NCBI GenBank assembly: GCA_019677205.1
Contig: JAAMXY010000477.1
Coordinates: 1 to 32,418 of the forward strand
Reading direction: 5' to 3'
Length of the DNA: 32,418 nt
DNA from: Pinguiococcus pyrenoidosus
Taxonomy: Eukaryota; Sar; Pinguiophyceae; Pinguiochrysidales; Pinguiochrysidaceae
Each line of letters opens with the position of its first letter. Within the stretch, counting starts at the first letter, position 1. Below, piece after piece: positions 1 to 9,956 of this stretch. The notes beneath the pieces were generated by a model. That model did no database searches. It was not told the origin of the DNA and worked only from the letters and a program-made list of their open reading frames with translations. The translations under genes and the position numbers were made by a program.

Positions 1-431
1 AGCGGTGCGGCCCCACGGACAAGTGCGTCACGCTGGACAGATCGACGCCGCTGGAGCGGGCCCCGGTCTCCCAGCTGATGCGGAACTTCTTGGCGCCGCC
101 GGCCTCGGCCTCCTTGACGTCGTCGCTGCTGAGCACCTGCTCCAGACGGATTTGCTTCCAGTCTGCGCGCTTGCGGGACAGCACGCGGAAGGTGAGCTTG
201 AGCACCTGGGTGCCCTGCTTCAGCAGCTCGATGCGCCTCCGGAGCGGCAGATTGAGGAAGCGCTCGTCAGACTCGTCGACCTCGTCGTCCCCGGCCTCCA
301 GCGCCCTGGCGCCAGCCTCCGCCAGCTCGTCATCCATGAAGATGTCTTCGTAGTCAGCTCCGACGGTGGAGGCGTCCGACGCATCGTCCGGGAACGGGTC
401 TTCCGCCGGAGCGTTGCCATCTTTATCGCCG

Positions 432-464
<33 letters not shown>

Positions 465-3400
465 TCATCATCATCGTCGTCATCATTCTCGGACTTATCG
501 CCAGTGTCGCCATGTTCGGCAAGGTCAATGGGAGCGTCCTCCTCAATCACATTTGGAACGCCATCGCCATTCTGGCCTTGCCGATCATCATGATTCTGCG
601 CGTTGTCGCCTCCAACATCACCACCGTCATCACCACCCTCATCAGTCTCCTTCTCCTTACCACGGCTGCTCTCCATGACGTCGCCACTGGGATCAGCTTC
701 ATGATCTACAACATGCTCATCCACACCGCCGTCGTTCTCCCGGTCTGGCGCGACTGGTGGCACAGGCATCGATGGAGCCTCCGGCGACGGCGTCTCAAGC
801 ACGGTATCTTGTGCTGCCGCATCTTGCAGACTGACGTGCCGGCTCTTCTCCTTCTCTTCCGCCTCCTGGATCCGCTGCTCCTCGGCATCTCGAAGCTTCT
901 GGGCCAACGATTCTCGGGCCTCAGCAACGGCGCCCAGCTTCTCTTGGCACAGCGTCAGCTTGTCCCGCAGCGCTTCGCTGTCCGCCCCCAAGCTTTGCAG
1001 GAGCCCGGCATGCTCCTCCACACGCCGCAGCTGCTGCTCGCACTCTGCGCCAGGCAGCGCATCCTTCTCCGGGGGCTTCGCCCCTTTCTCGACCTTCTCG
1101 AGCAGCTGCGGCGTGAGCTTTTCCAGCTCTGCCACGTGCTTGGGATGCTGCTCCAGCAGCAACCTGCAGTCTTCGAGAACGGCGTCCTCGCTACGCTGGA
1201 GCATGCGCTTCATGACCTGGCGCGCGTCGAGCAGCACCGCTTCGTCGCCCTCATACGCCTGGGTCTCGTGAATGGCGGCGTCCAGCTGCCACCCCAGCTC
1301 CACCACCTTCTCCACCTCAAACTGGCGCAGGCTCTTGGCGGTGATGAGCAGCATGCTCAGCGTGTCGGTGGCGTGGCTGCGGCTCTGGAGCCACTCGATT
1401 CGGTTCTGGGCCTTCTCCACGGCGGCATCATCAGGCGCTAAACCAACCTCGGCGCCCTTCTGCAGCGCCGTAAGCAACCCGTCGGTGTCGAAGGCCTCGG
1501 CGGCCCTCTCCAATGCCATGCGCGCCATGTCGCACAGGATATCTTGCAGCTTCTGCTCGGCGGCATCGATGGCGTCTCCCTTGAGTTTCAGCCCCTCGCG
1601 CGCGTGGTGGAGCGCGGCGCGAAGCTCCTTAAGGTTCTCCTTCTCGACCGCTTGCGAGAGGCGATGCAGCGCCTGCTCTCTCAGTAGCGTCTCCAGGCGC
1701 TGGTCCAGCGCGTGGGCGGCGTTCCGCTTGAAGAACACCTTGGAGTTGCCCACGCACACATCCTCCGCCTTGATGTCGCCCTGCTCTACCACCCGCGCCA
1801 CGAAGGCCTCGGCGTCGTCTTGGCTTTCGTCCCAGTCGGGCACGAGAGCGCCGTAGCGCTGCTGGAAGGCTGCGTGCGGCATGCGCGTGGCGAAGCCCTG
1901 TCGCCGCGCTTCCACCACGTGCAAGACGCCCAGCACGTGCAGCTGATGCAGAGTGTGGCGTCCGTCGAAGCTTTTGCTATCGTCGTAGGGCAGGCCTTGC
2001 GTGTTGGGCTTCAGGCACAAGATGAAGTGCGGCTGCGTGGCGCTCAGCACCTGCGACAGCTGCGCCAGGCTCTTCTTGAAGCGGCCCACCACGAGCTTGC
2101 TGCCTTCTCGACTGGACGCCGGCGTCGACCTGCGTTTGGACTCACGGCGCTCTCCTTCCGTAAGCAAGCCATCTCGTAAGGGCCCGCCGCGGAAGGAGCG
2201 GAAGCGGTTCTCTCGGGCGCCAAAGGCGCTGGCCTCGGCTTCGGCGTCTTGGTCGTGGTGGATCTGGAAGAGCCCGGCGACGAACAAGTCGCCGCTGGAC
2301 TTGATGGCCTCCGCGGCCTCTTGGGGAAACTTGTCTTGGTTCTTCTCCACGAAGCTGTGCACGTTGTACACGACCTCTCCGGCGTAGTGGCGCACACCGA
2401 AGGACACGGCCTGCAGCGCCACCTCCTCCTCGCTGGACTTGTGCGTGAGCGACGGCACGAAGAAAGCCGCCGTGTTGGCATGCGTGGCCTTGGCTTTGGT
2501 CACGAAGCCCATGTCGGTGCCGTTCCTCAGCAGGCTGGTCTCGTTCAGAATGCTCAGGATGCCGCTGCTCTTGTGCTCCAGCAGCTCGAGGATGGCGCCG
2601 TTGTCCGTGTAGTCGAGCTGCAGCTGGTGCAGTCCGTCTTGCGCATACAGCTGCGCCTCTTTCTTGAACACGAAGTCTAGGAAGTGCTCCTGCAGGCGCT
2701 CGTTGGCGTAGTTGATCAGCAGCTGCTCCAGACTGTTGGAGTCGAAGGCCTCGAAGCCGAAGATGTCCAACATGCCCACGAAGCTCAAGCGCGCGTCCAT
2801 CGTCGTCTGCGGCTCGGCGTCGTTCAGGAGATTCACGTTGGCGCGTGCGAGGATCCACTCGAACAGACACGCGTAAAGACCTTTCAGCATAGCGCCCGTG
2901 TTGGCCACGGCCACCTCCACACTCACGCCGCTTTTGGTCTCCATGACGCGGCGGCTCACCAACGCCTCGTGCAGCACTGTGGCGTCGACTCCCAGCAACT
3001 TCGCTGCGCGCTGGAGCCATGGGTTGTCCGCACCGCCCTCGCTGGCCTTGGCCACCTCGTCGGCGTTGCTGTTGCTCACGCCCTCGAAGCTCACGTTGCC
3101 CAGCGCCAGGATGGCCGTGAGCACGCGCTCCATGTTGCGGCGCACGGTCTCGTCCATGCCCAGTCTGTCCAGAGCGTCGCAGGTCTCTCTCCACGCGGCC
3201 GCGTCGTCCACGCCGGCAATCTCGGTACACTCGCCCACCATGAGGATGCGAAAGGTCTCCACAGTCTCCTCGGTCAAGGCGCCGCGAAGGAACTGGTAGA
3301 AGATGTGATAGTTGCGCTCTCCTGGCAGCTGATGCGACACGCGCGACTTCTCCAGCAGGTACGACGTGATGGACGCGCCGATGACTCGGGGAGCCGCGTC

Positions 3401-4171
3401 GTCCCAGTCGTCATCATCCAGCTGCGGAGAGGCTTCCGGCGACGGCGCTCGTGTCTCGAACAGCACCTGCACGAAGCGGCCGAAGCGACTGCTGTTGTTG
3501 TTGCGGCCGGTCTTGGCGTTGCCGAAGGCCTCCAGCACGGGATTCGTGGCCACCACACGCTCTTCCACGCCGTAGCTGTCCTTCTGACTGCGGAAGGACA
3601 GGTGGCGCAAGCACAGCTTGGCCGCCTCCGTCTTGCCGGCACCGGACTCGCCAAACACGCAGATGGTCTGCGGTCCGGCACCGCTCACGACGTTGCGGTA
3701 CGCGCGCTCGGCCACGCGGAAGGGCGACGGCTCCAGCTCCGTGTCCGCCACGCCGGCCTCGGCGTCCACCTCGTCCGCGTAGCATCGCATGAGCTCCTGC
3801 GTGTACAGGCGAGCCGAATTCTTGCTGAAGGGATTGGTGCTGATGAGAGCGCCGCCGGCCTCCGTGTACACGTCTCCGCGGTGGTGGCGCACGCGCAGAC
3901 CACACAGCAGACTTCCCTCCGTCAGCTGCTCCAGCAGCGTGAGATCCGGCGGGCCGGACAGAATGGCGGCTGCGTGGGGGTTGGGATCCACCTCCGCCGC
4001 AGTGGCGTGAAGCAGCTCTTCGCTTTGCTCAGCGTCCTGCGATGGCCGCAGCGCCTGCACCACGCAGGTGAAGTCGTCGCCCAGACCCGCCGCGGACACC
4101 ACGGAGCCCGGCAGCCAGGCGTCCTGCTCATGGCGGAAGATCACCGTGCTGCCCGGCTCTAAGAAGTCCAT
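1..4171 (-). CDS. Myosin heavy chain with helical neck, poly-Asp run and C-terminal PH-like domain (3' end off the window)
   Basis: An actin-based motor. One uninterrupted frame of about 1390 codons runs from the ATG at 4171 to the window edge, so the C-terminus is missing. An SH3-like start (residues 5-30) precedes the motor: P-loop GESGAGKTEAAK (about 173-184), switch I NNNSSRFGRF (about 222-231), switch II DIFGFEAF (about 465-472) and the actin-binding HFILCLKPN segment near 710. After the converter (about residue 770) come long charged helices without a clear IQ motif, a Ser/Pro/acidic stretch, and 17 consecutive Asp encoded by 434-484. The last ~110 visible residues, ending with ISWETG and VDLSSVTHLSVG, resemble a PH-like fold and suggest membrane or phosphoinositide cargo binding. 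The motor call is secure. The myosin class and the PH assignment are inference. No intron is seen, unlike several neighbours. Confidence 0.93.
434..484 (-). repeat. Poly-aspartate codon run in the myosin tail
   Basis: On the plus strand ten GTC, four ATC, two GTC and one ATC triplets follow each other in the myosin frame, giving 17 Asp codons (GAC and GAT) on the minus strand. Interruption by GAT codons shows it is not one pure slippage tract. It separates the disordered linker from the PH-like tail. Confidence 0.9.
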
Positions 4172-4838
4172 GGCGCCTCGGACGATTTGCGGTTACGAAG
4201 ACCGATCCAGAACACCGGCACCCCGGGCCCAAGCGCGCTAGAACGCGCTTTGGTGCAGATGTCGAAGCTGCTGCTGTCGCCTCCAGATCTCCTGAAGACG
4301 CGTGGGGGAGGGACCTACGACGTGGAGACGTCAGCCACCGAGGCCACTGACGCAAGGAGACGAGGCAGCAACTTCTGCGGACTCAGCCTCCCGAGTGCCG
4401 GCCTTCTGCTTCGCTCGAGCTAAGGGGACACAAGTGCCGGATCCGTGATCCGACCCCGTTTCGGGGTCGGATTACCTTCCTCCCGATGCTCCACTATGCG
4501 CGTATTGTGTGCAATGTGCGGGACTGCCTTGCGTGGCGAGATGATAGCTGGGATAAGAGCAAGCAAGCTGGGGGTGGTCCCGCGCCGGCGCCAGTAGGAT
4601 CGCCAAAGAAATGTGGAAAGCTGAGCCCTCCGCCCGGCAATCAAGCTATGACCAAGCAGCCTTCTTCCTTCATTCGTTGCGTTCCCATCCCAAAGCTTTG
4701 CGGTGTCCGCTGAAAGGTCGGAGAGAGAGGGGGATGGAGAAACGTCAATGCAGAAGAAGAAGGGGAGCTCGAGTGCCTGGTGCTGCAACACGGGGATCGT
4801 AGCACTGCTCACCAAAGATCCAAAGCAATGCGTATGAA
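4172..4838. promoter_or_regulatory. Divergent intergenic region between the myosin and TPR genes
   Basis: About 670 bp separate two outward-facing start codons, so this probably holds both promoters. It contains the perfect hairpin at 4448-4472. No conserved coding frame, RNA gene or obvious TATA box was recognised. Confidence 0.5.
4448..4472. repeat. Perfect 11-bp inverted repeat with a 3-nt loop
   Basis: ATCCGACCCCG at 4448-4458 is followed by TTT and then its exact reverse complement at 4462-4472. The stem is GC-rich and would fold stably in either transcript or act as a dyad binding site. It lies about 280 bp upstream of the myosin start and 370 bp upstream of the TPR start. Confidence 0.75.
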
Positions 4839-5852
4839 ATGGCGGATGCCGACGCGGAGATCTCCAGAGCATTGCGAGTGCTCCAACTCCGCAGAACGCG
4901 CCTCGCCAACCTAAGCGAGAATCCCGCTGACACCTCGGCGCGGAAAGAGTGGCTCGAAGCGCGTCAGGGCTTGGTTGGAAGTCTCCGCCGACTGGCCACC
5001 CTCTACACGAAGTGGCAGAAGCCAGAACAGGCATGTGTGGTGCTGGAAGAGGCGGTCCGAGAAGGCCGCGCGGTTTACGGTCCCAACTCGCTAGAGGACG
5101 GCGAGACGCTCTTTGAGCTCGGCGACGCAGCGCTTCGCAGCCGACGACCAAAACGCGCCGCTGTGGCTTTCGCGGCTTGTCGCGAAGCCCTTGGCTTCTG
5201 GCAAGTGGTGCATGGCCAGAGCGACGAAGATGTAGACGACGACGCCGCTTCTCAGCCCGCCCGGCTCAAGAAGAAGCTCAACGTCGCCGAAGGTGAGAGA
5301 GGGAGTCGAGTCTTTCCTAGCCATGCTTCATAAGTTGCGTTGTATCAATCATCCAAAAATCACGACGTTTGCACAGGTCGGAGCCTTCTCGCCATCGGCA
5401 AGTACGACGCGGCAGAGGCGCTCTTGCGGCGACACTTGGCGTCGGAGGAACGAAGACATCGGACGGAGATGGGCGACTTCAGCCTTCGCCTCCTACCCGC
5501 CATTGACCTTCTGGCGTCGTGCAAGTTGCGGCAGGGTGACTTGGAGGAGAGCCTGACCTTATACTCGCGCTCGCTCCGCATTGCTCAGACACAGGTGTCC
5601 AAGACGCATCTGCTGCTGGTGCGCCGCTTTGAGAACCTGGGGATCGCGGCCTTTCGGGCGAACAAGCTGCTGCAGGCGGACGAGTGGCTTTGCGCGGCGG
5701 ATCGGGTACTGCAAGCGAATGGAAGGGAAGCAGACAGTGAAGACGTGCGGCGGATCATGCGAAACATGGCGTTTGTCGCCAAAGCAAAGCATGAGCAGCA
5801 AGCTTTCAAGCGTCAAAGGAAAAGAAAAGAAGGGGGGGCTCCAAGCAGCTAG
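4839..5852 (+). CDS. TPR-repeat protein, two exons
   Basis: Predicted protein of 309 residues from exons 4839-5292 and 5377-5852. The 84-bp intron has donor GTGAGA and acceptor CACAG, and joining them in phase 1 keeps the frame across the conserved GRSLLAIGKYDAAEALLR segment. The helices pair in the 40-42-residue style of kinesin-light-chain-like TPRs: a pattern of YTKW...A..VLEEAV near residues 55-75, repeated at 80-115 and again at 150-240. The C-terminus is basic (KRQRKRKEGG). Such proteins usually act as scaffolds. No partner can be named. An Asp/Glu-rich loop (DEDVDDDAA) sits before the intron. The start is the first ATG of the frame. Confidence 0.75.
5293..5376 (+). other. Intron of the TPR gene
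   Basis: GT-AG intron of 84 bp. Reading through it would end the protein after 13 foreign residues, while removing it joins two TPR-like segments in frame. Confidence 0.75.
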
Positions 5853-6601
5853 ACGTCGGTGTGGGACTGACCTGGCAATTACGTTCTCTCCGGGTTGTGT
5901 GGAGGTGCAAGCGTACAAAATCCTTCTTCTCATCTCTTGAGAGCCAGAGAAGCACCACTTCCAAACTAAAGTGTCTTGCATCATCCTCATCAACCATCAC
6001 GTAAGCGACTCATAGCGCAGGATCCCTTCCACCGACGAGAGGCGCATCGCGGTTCAAATTCTTCAGAGCGTAAAAAAGGCTTGAGAAGAAGAAAGAAGAT
6101 GCATTCATCCAAAAAAAAGGCTTCAGATGGTTGATGAGGCGGTATCCGTTTCTCTTTTGGTTTTCGTTCTTCTATCGTCCGTCCCAACTTCACTTCACTT
6201 CTGCTTCGAAACGGAATCTTGCTTACTCCCCTCTGATATTAGTTTATAAAGAGAATTCGCGAAACTTCCGCAACTTGGAGCGTTGTAATTCGCGAAAGGT
6301 CCAATTCGCGAATGCTCCACCACTATCATCATATATCAAAGATAAATAAGGTTTGTCGAGTCAGCTTGAGCACAGAAAGAGGAAGTATTCAACGCCGCTC
6401 TCCAGCGTGTACGTAGCAGCGCTGGGAGTATCACCTGCGCATTTTGAAGCGCCCGTCTCCAAATCAGCCAGTCTAGAGAACCACACCGAAATCCACCACT
6501 TTCGTCTGCGACCCCTTGAATGCGCGCATAGGCGCATTTGCGGCGCTTTCCCCTCGAGACTTCGACAGCTTTTAGGCGCTCCCCGCGGTTTGACGGGCGA
6601 A
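5853..6601. promoter_or_regulatory. Intergenic region upstream of the ISCA1-type gene
   Basis: About 750 bp between two plus-strand genes. The middle is A/T-rich with a TTTATAAA element at 6243-6250, followed by three copies of AATTCGCGAA (6254-6312). From 6353 to 6601 the ISCA1 frame is also open, but it has no in-frame ATG before 6602, so I treat it as leader. Confidence 0.45.
6254..6312. promoter_or_regulatory. Three copies of the palindromic motif AATTCGCGAA
   Basis: Identical 10-mers at 6254-6263, 6287-6296 and 6303-6312 share the perfect palindrome TTCGCGAA. They lie 290-350 bp upstream of the ISCA1 start and just after a TATA-like TTTATAAA. The clustering suggests a transcription-factor site, but the factor is unknown. 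Confidence 0.55.
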
Positions 6602-7060
6602 ATGCGCGCCGCAGGTTGGAGAAACGTCGTCCAGATGCGGCGCTTGGTTTCGGTGCGCAGAACGCGATGGCTCAGCGAGGCGTCGGCGGCCGTTCCGAAA
6701 GAAACCACGAGAAGACGCGGCTTCCGAGACCTCCCGCCGCCCATCACTCTCACCGAGCGCGCTGCGGAGCGGATAAAAGAGCTGCTGGCCAACCAGCCCG
6801 ACGCGTTGGGCATTCGCCTGGGAGTGCGGCGGCGCGGCTGCAACGGCCTCAGCTACACCATGAACTATGCGCTGGAAGAGAAGAAGGGCGACGAAGAGGT
6901 CACGGACCACGGCGTTCGCGTGTTTGTGGATCCCATGGCGGTGTTTCACATCGTGGGAACGGAGATGGATTGGGAGGAGACCGAGCTGTCTGCCGAGTTT
7001 ACCTTCAAGAACCCCAATAGCAAAGGAGAGTGCGGCTGTGGAGAGTCCTTCAACACCTAG
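6602..7060 (+). CDS. ISCA1: ISCA1/HesB-type A-type iron-sulfur carrier, mitochondrial
   Basis: A 152-residue protein that helps mature mitochondrial [4Fe-4S] proteins. The family signature is present: [15 protein letters not shown] (about 48-62), [15 protein letters not shown] with Cys80, and ECGCGESF with Cys144 and Cys146, the three cluster ligands. The first 30 residues are rich in Arg, Ser and Ala and lack acids until Glu26, as expected for a mitochondrial presequence. The ATG at 6602 was chosen because it starts exactly at this presequence; upstream the frame is open only from a TTG. Intronless. It runs convergently with the dynein gene, 217 bp apart. The family call is strong. ISCA1 over ISCA2 rests on overall similarity. 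Confidence 0.92.
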   Translation: MRAAGWRNVVQMRRLVSVRRTRWLSEASAAVPKETTRRRGFRDLPPPITLTERAAERIKELLANQPDALGIRLGVRRRGCNGLSYTMNYALEEKKGDEEVTDHGVRVFVDPMAVFHIVGTEMDWEETELSAEFTFKNPNSKGECGCGESFNT

Positions 7061-7277
7061 CGTGCGCGTTCCCCAGCTCTCTGCGGGGCCGGGGGCGGAT
7101 TTTGAAGCAGATGCCGCCGCGAAAGGAATGTACAGAAAGGCGATGCTCTAAAGAGAAAGTTTCCTTTTCCGCTTGCGGACTCTCATGCTTTGGTTTGTCG
7201 AGACGCTCAGCTCCGTTCACAGACACATGCGGCGTCGGTACCTCGATCGTCTTACGGCTCGCGCCGTGGGGCTGTCA

Positions 7278-9956
7278 CTACTGAAGCTCCTCTTCCTGCA
7301 AATGGACGATGGCCTGCTGGATGCGCTTCTGCATGGCGTCCAGCTCGCTCGGCGCAAGCTCCTCAGCGGTCCTGCAGGAGGCGTGTGACTGACCGATGTC
7401 GCCACTGATGCGGAAGATTGAGACGCCGCCGTGCGAGTCCCCGACCGCCAGGATCGGCGAGTTGGTGCTGAACGCCACTCTCGTGAGCCCCGGCCGCACC
7501 AAGGGCGTCTTCTGCTCCACGGCCGCGGCCTTGCCCCGGCCGGTGCCGTCATGACTGGGCACAGAGGTCGAAGAGGTGCGCAGCGTTTGCCGCGTGCCTG
7601 GAGGGTCCTCACCCGCGGCGCTCTCCCTGGCGGCCCTGGCCTCCTGTGCCTTGACTATTCGCGGATCCGGAACTTCCTCCACGTACAGCGTGGAAATGGC
7701 GTCGTGCGCGCTGGACTCGAAGTCCCACAGCTCGATGCGCCCGTCGCCGGTGCCCAGCGCGAAGAGGTACGGCAGGAATGGACTCCACGCGACGTCGTTC
7801 ACCACTTCGCTCAGGTTGACCGAGTGGAAGTTCATCACCGGAGAGCTCTTCTTGTCATGCCACAGCTTCACGGTCCAATCCGCACTGCAGGACAGGAAGA
7901 TGCTGGGGTCGAAGGGGTTGCATTCCACGCGGTACACCGGCCCCTCGTGGCCTGCGTACGACTCGAGGTAGGCCTCGTTGTAGCTGCAGCTGCACTTGTG
8001 GATGTGTCCGTCCTCCGTGCCGGCGAAGTAGATGCTGCTGTCGTCCCTCGGGAAATCCAGGCACAAGCCGGAAGCCGTCCGGCTGATCACCCCTTCCGTG
8101 TCCCCGTGCCGCTTCAACTCCATGAGCGGGCTGAGCGTCAGGCCCTTCTTCAAGCTCCACTCCCAGACGCGGCCGTCGGTGCTGATGCTGATGAGCACCT
8201 CTCCTCGCTCGCCGCGATCCACCCACTTGAGCTGCCACACGGGCTCCATGTGCTGCTGCCCCTCGACTGCCTGCGACTCGAGCACGGGCGGTCCGAGGCT
8301 CAAGCCGGCGCCCTGGCCGCAGCCGGTCTCCGGCCGGGCCGCTTTGTTGCGCGTGTCGTACACCTGTATGGCTCCGTTGTACAGGCCGACCGCAACGAAG
8401 GACGGATTGCGCGTGCTGAAGTCGATGGCCGTCACGCCGATGCCCGGCTCGATGATCCGCTCCGGGAAGTCCGGATTGCGCAGGCTCCAGAACAGCACCA
8501 TCCCGCCGTTCTGGTTGTCAAAGTACCACTGGCCGTAGCCCACCGCGAGCACGTCCGGATTGCCCTTGCTGTACGTCATGCACGTGACGGTGTAGCCGTC
8601 CGTCATGGAGCACTCGTGCTTCCACAGCAGATCGAGAATCGAGTCGCTCGACGACACGCGGGCGTACTGCCCAAGCTCCTCGTCCGGGTCGTTGCTAAAG
8701 CCGTCGAGGGTGGCGTCGTCCCCGCCCTGCTTGGAGGTCCTCGACGGGGACCGAAGCTTGGCGCTGTTGGAAGACTCGAGGTCGTCCAGCACGTTGTTGG
8801 ACGACACGCTCTTCGACGCAATGCTCTTCGTCCCGTCCACTTCCGCCCCGGCACTCACGTCGACTTGCACAGCATTGGCATCGCTCTCCCCAGCGGCCTC
8901 CTCGCTGCTCGAGAACGGCAGGTTCCGGTACTGAAGATGACGCTGATGGTACACGCCCTGAACGAGGCTTCGCTCGATCAACAGCAAGCGCGACGCCAGC
9001 CCCTCACTGTTCAACACTTCCTCGGACACCCTCTGGAAGATGAGAGCGTCCGCGTCGATTGGCTCCGGCTTGTCCGTGCCTCCGCCGGTTTCTGTCTCGG
9101 GACCCTCAGTAGCTTGGTCCTTCTTCTTCGTCGCCGGAGCCTGTGCCTGAGACTTGGCAGCTTGCGCCGCAGAAGCGGCCTCGCTCACGTCCAGCAGGCA
9201 GCCCGTTGCCAGGGTCGTTGCGACCGTCCGCGACACCTCGACGTCCACTTTGGAGGGGGGCTCATCGGAGGCATTGCCTCCGAGTGCAGGCTGCTTCTTC
9301 CCCAGCAGAATGCTGGACGCCTTCCACGATCCGCTGTTGGCGGTGTGGATGCCCGATGCGAGTCCTCCTTGGGCGTCGTGAATTTCCCACGTCGTCGCCA
9401 TGGTCGCAATCTCCCGACTCGGTGTGGGCTCGAAGGACACTGCCTTTTCTTTCCGTGCGCAGGTCAGCGTCTGCGTGTGCCTCTCGGTGAAGTTGTCGCT
9501 CGCCGCACGATTCTGCAGGCGCTCTTCGTACTGCTTGTTCTGCTCGACGAGGGCGGCGGCGCTTTGCGAGTCGCTGGCCTGCCAGATCGACGGGATTTCG
9601 AGAAGTGTCTGCGTCGGCGTCTCGGATAGGGTCACTTCCAACGGTCCAAGCTCGCCGGCGCTTGTGGCGCGGCTCTGAGCCTTGGTGATCTTCGACGCGC
9701 CGGCATCTTTCGCGGACGAGCGCCGCGAGATCATGCGCTCGCTCATGGTGGCCGTCAGATCCTTGGTCTTGATGCCTGAGTCTAGGCTGGGCACCATGTC
9801 GGCCTCTTCCGCCAAGTTGTCTCCGGTCTGTGGCGCGTCCTCCACTGCATTGGGGTTGTCATTCTCGGCGGCCTCCTGCTGATTGCTGGAAGCCACCAGC
9901 AGCGACTTTGGAGTCACGTTCTTCCTCTCCCCATCCACCTGCCAATGCAAGCACAT
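7278..9956 (-). CDS. DNAI4: Axonemal dynein intermediate chain, DNAI4/WDR78 (IC138) type
   Basis: An 892-residue WD40 protein of the inner-arm I1/f dynein of motile cilia. The N-terminal ~430 residues are Ser/Ala/Glu-rich and probably disordered, as in IC138, whose N-terminus is phosphoregulated. The region around YHQRHLQYRNLP leads into the WD40 part. Diagnostic blocks follow: NPDVLAVGYGQWYF, VTAIDFSTRNPSFVAVG, GPVWQLKW-like EPVWQLKW, AGTEDGHIHKCSCSYNEAYL, GHEGPVYRVECNPF, SCSADWTVKLW and VNDVAWSPF, in the order found in WDR78. A Ser/Thr/Pro-rich insertion lies between the last two blades. An in-frame TGA 9 bases before the ATG supports this start unless a splice acceptor (CGAAG) precedes it. 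Intronless. It implies the organism builds motile cilia. Confidence 0.92.
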   Translation of the reverse strand: MCLHWQVDGERKNVTPKSLLVASSNQQEAAENDNPNAVEDAPQTGDNLAEEADMVPSLDSGIKTKDLTATMSERMISRRSSAKDAGASKITKAQSRATSAGELGPLEVTLSETPTQTLLEIPSIWQASDSQSAAALVEQNKQYEERLQNRAASDNFTERHTQTLTCARKEKAVSFEPTPSREIATMATTWEIHDAQGGLASGIHTANSGSWKASSILLGKKQPALGGNASDEPPSKVDVEVSRTVATTLATGCLLDVSEAASAAQAAKSQAQAPATKKKDQATEGPETETGGGTDKPEPIDADALIFQRVSEEVLNSEGLASRLLLIERSLVQGVYHQRHLQYRNLPFSSSEEAAGESDANAVQVDVSAGAEVDGTKSIASKSVSSNNVLDDLESSNSAKLRSPSRTSKQGGDDATLDGFSNDPDEELGQYARVSSSDSILDLLWKHECSMTDGYTVTCMTYSKGNPDVLAVGYGQWYFDNQNGGMVLFWSLRNPDFPERIIEPGIGVTAIDFSTRNPSFVAVGLYNGAIQVYDTRNKAARPETGCGQGAGLSLGPPVLESQAVEGQQHMEPVWQLKWVDRGERGEVLISISTDGRVWEWSLKKGLTLSPLMELKRHGDTEGVISRTASGLCLDFPRDDSSIYFAGTEDGHIHKCSCSYNEAYLESYAGHEGPVYRVECNPFDPSIFLSCSADWTVKLWHDKKSSPVMNFHSVNLSEVVNDVAWSPFLPYLFALGTGDGRIELWDFESSAHDAISTLYVEEVPDPRIVKAQEARAARESAAGEDPPGTRQTLRTSSTSVPSHDGTGRGKAAAVEQKTPLVRPGLTRVAFSTNSPILAVGDSHGGVSIFRISGDIGQSHASCRTAEELAPSELDAMQKRIQQAIVHLQEEELQ

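Noticed and set aside
2684-4162. 492-codon plus-strand open frame opposite the myosin
   Set aside because: It is antisense to clear myosin motor motifs and has the His/Gln/Arg/Leu-rich composition typical of the complement of G/C-rich coding DNA.
4420-5151. 243-codon minus-strand open frame
   Set aside because: Overlaps the divergent spacer and the TPR coding exon. No family similarity and biased shadow composition.
6040-6070. B-box-like GGTTCAAATTC suggesting a tRNA gene
   Set aside because: The flanking bases do not form a T-stem or an acceptor stem.
7431-9629. 732-codon plus-strand open frame
   Set aside because: Antisense to the DNAI4-like WD40 protein, which has unmistakable blade motifs.
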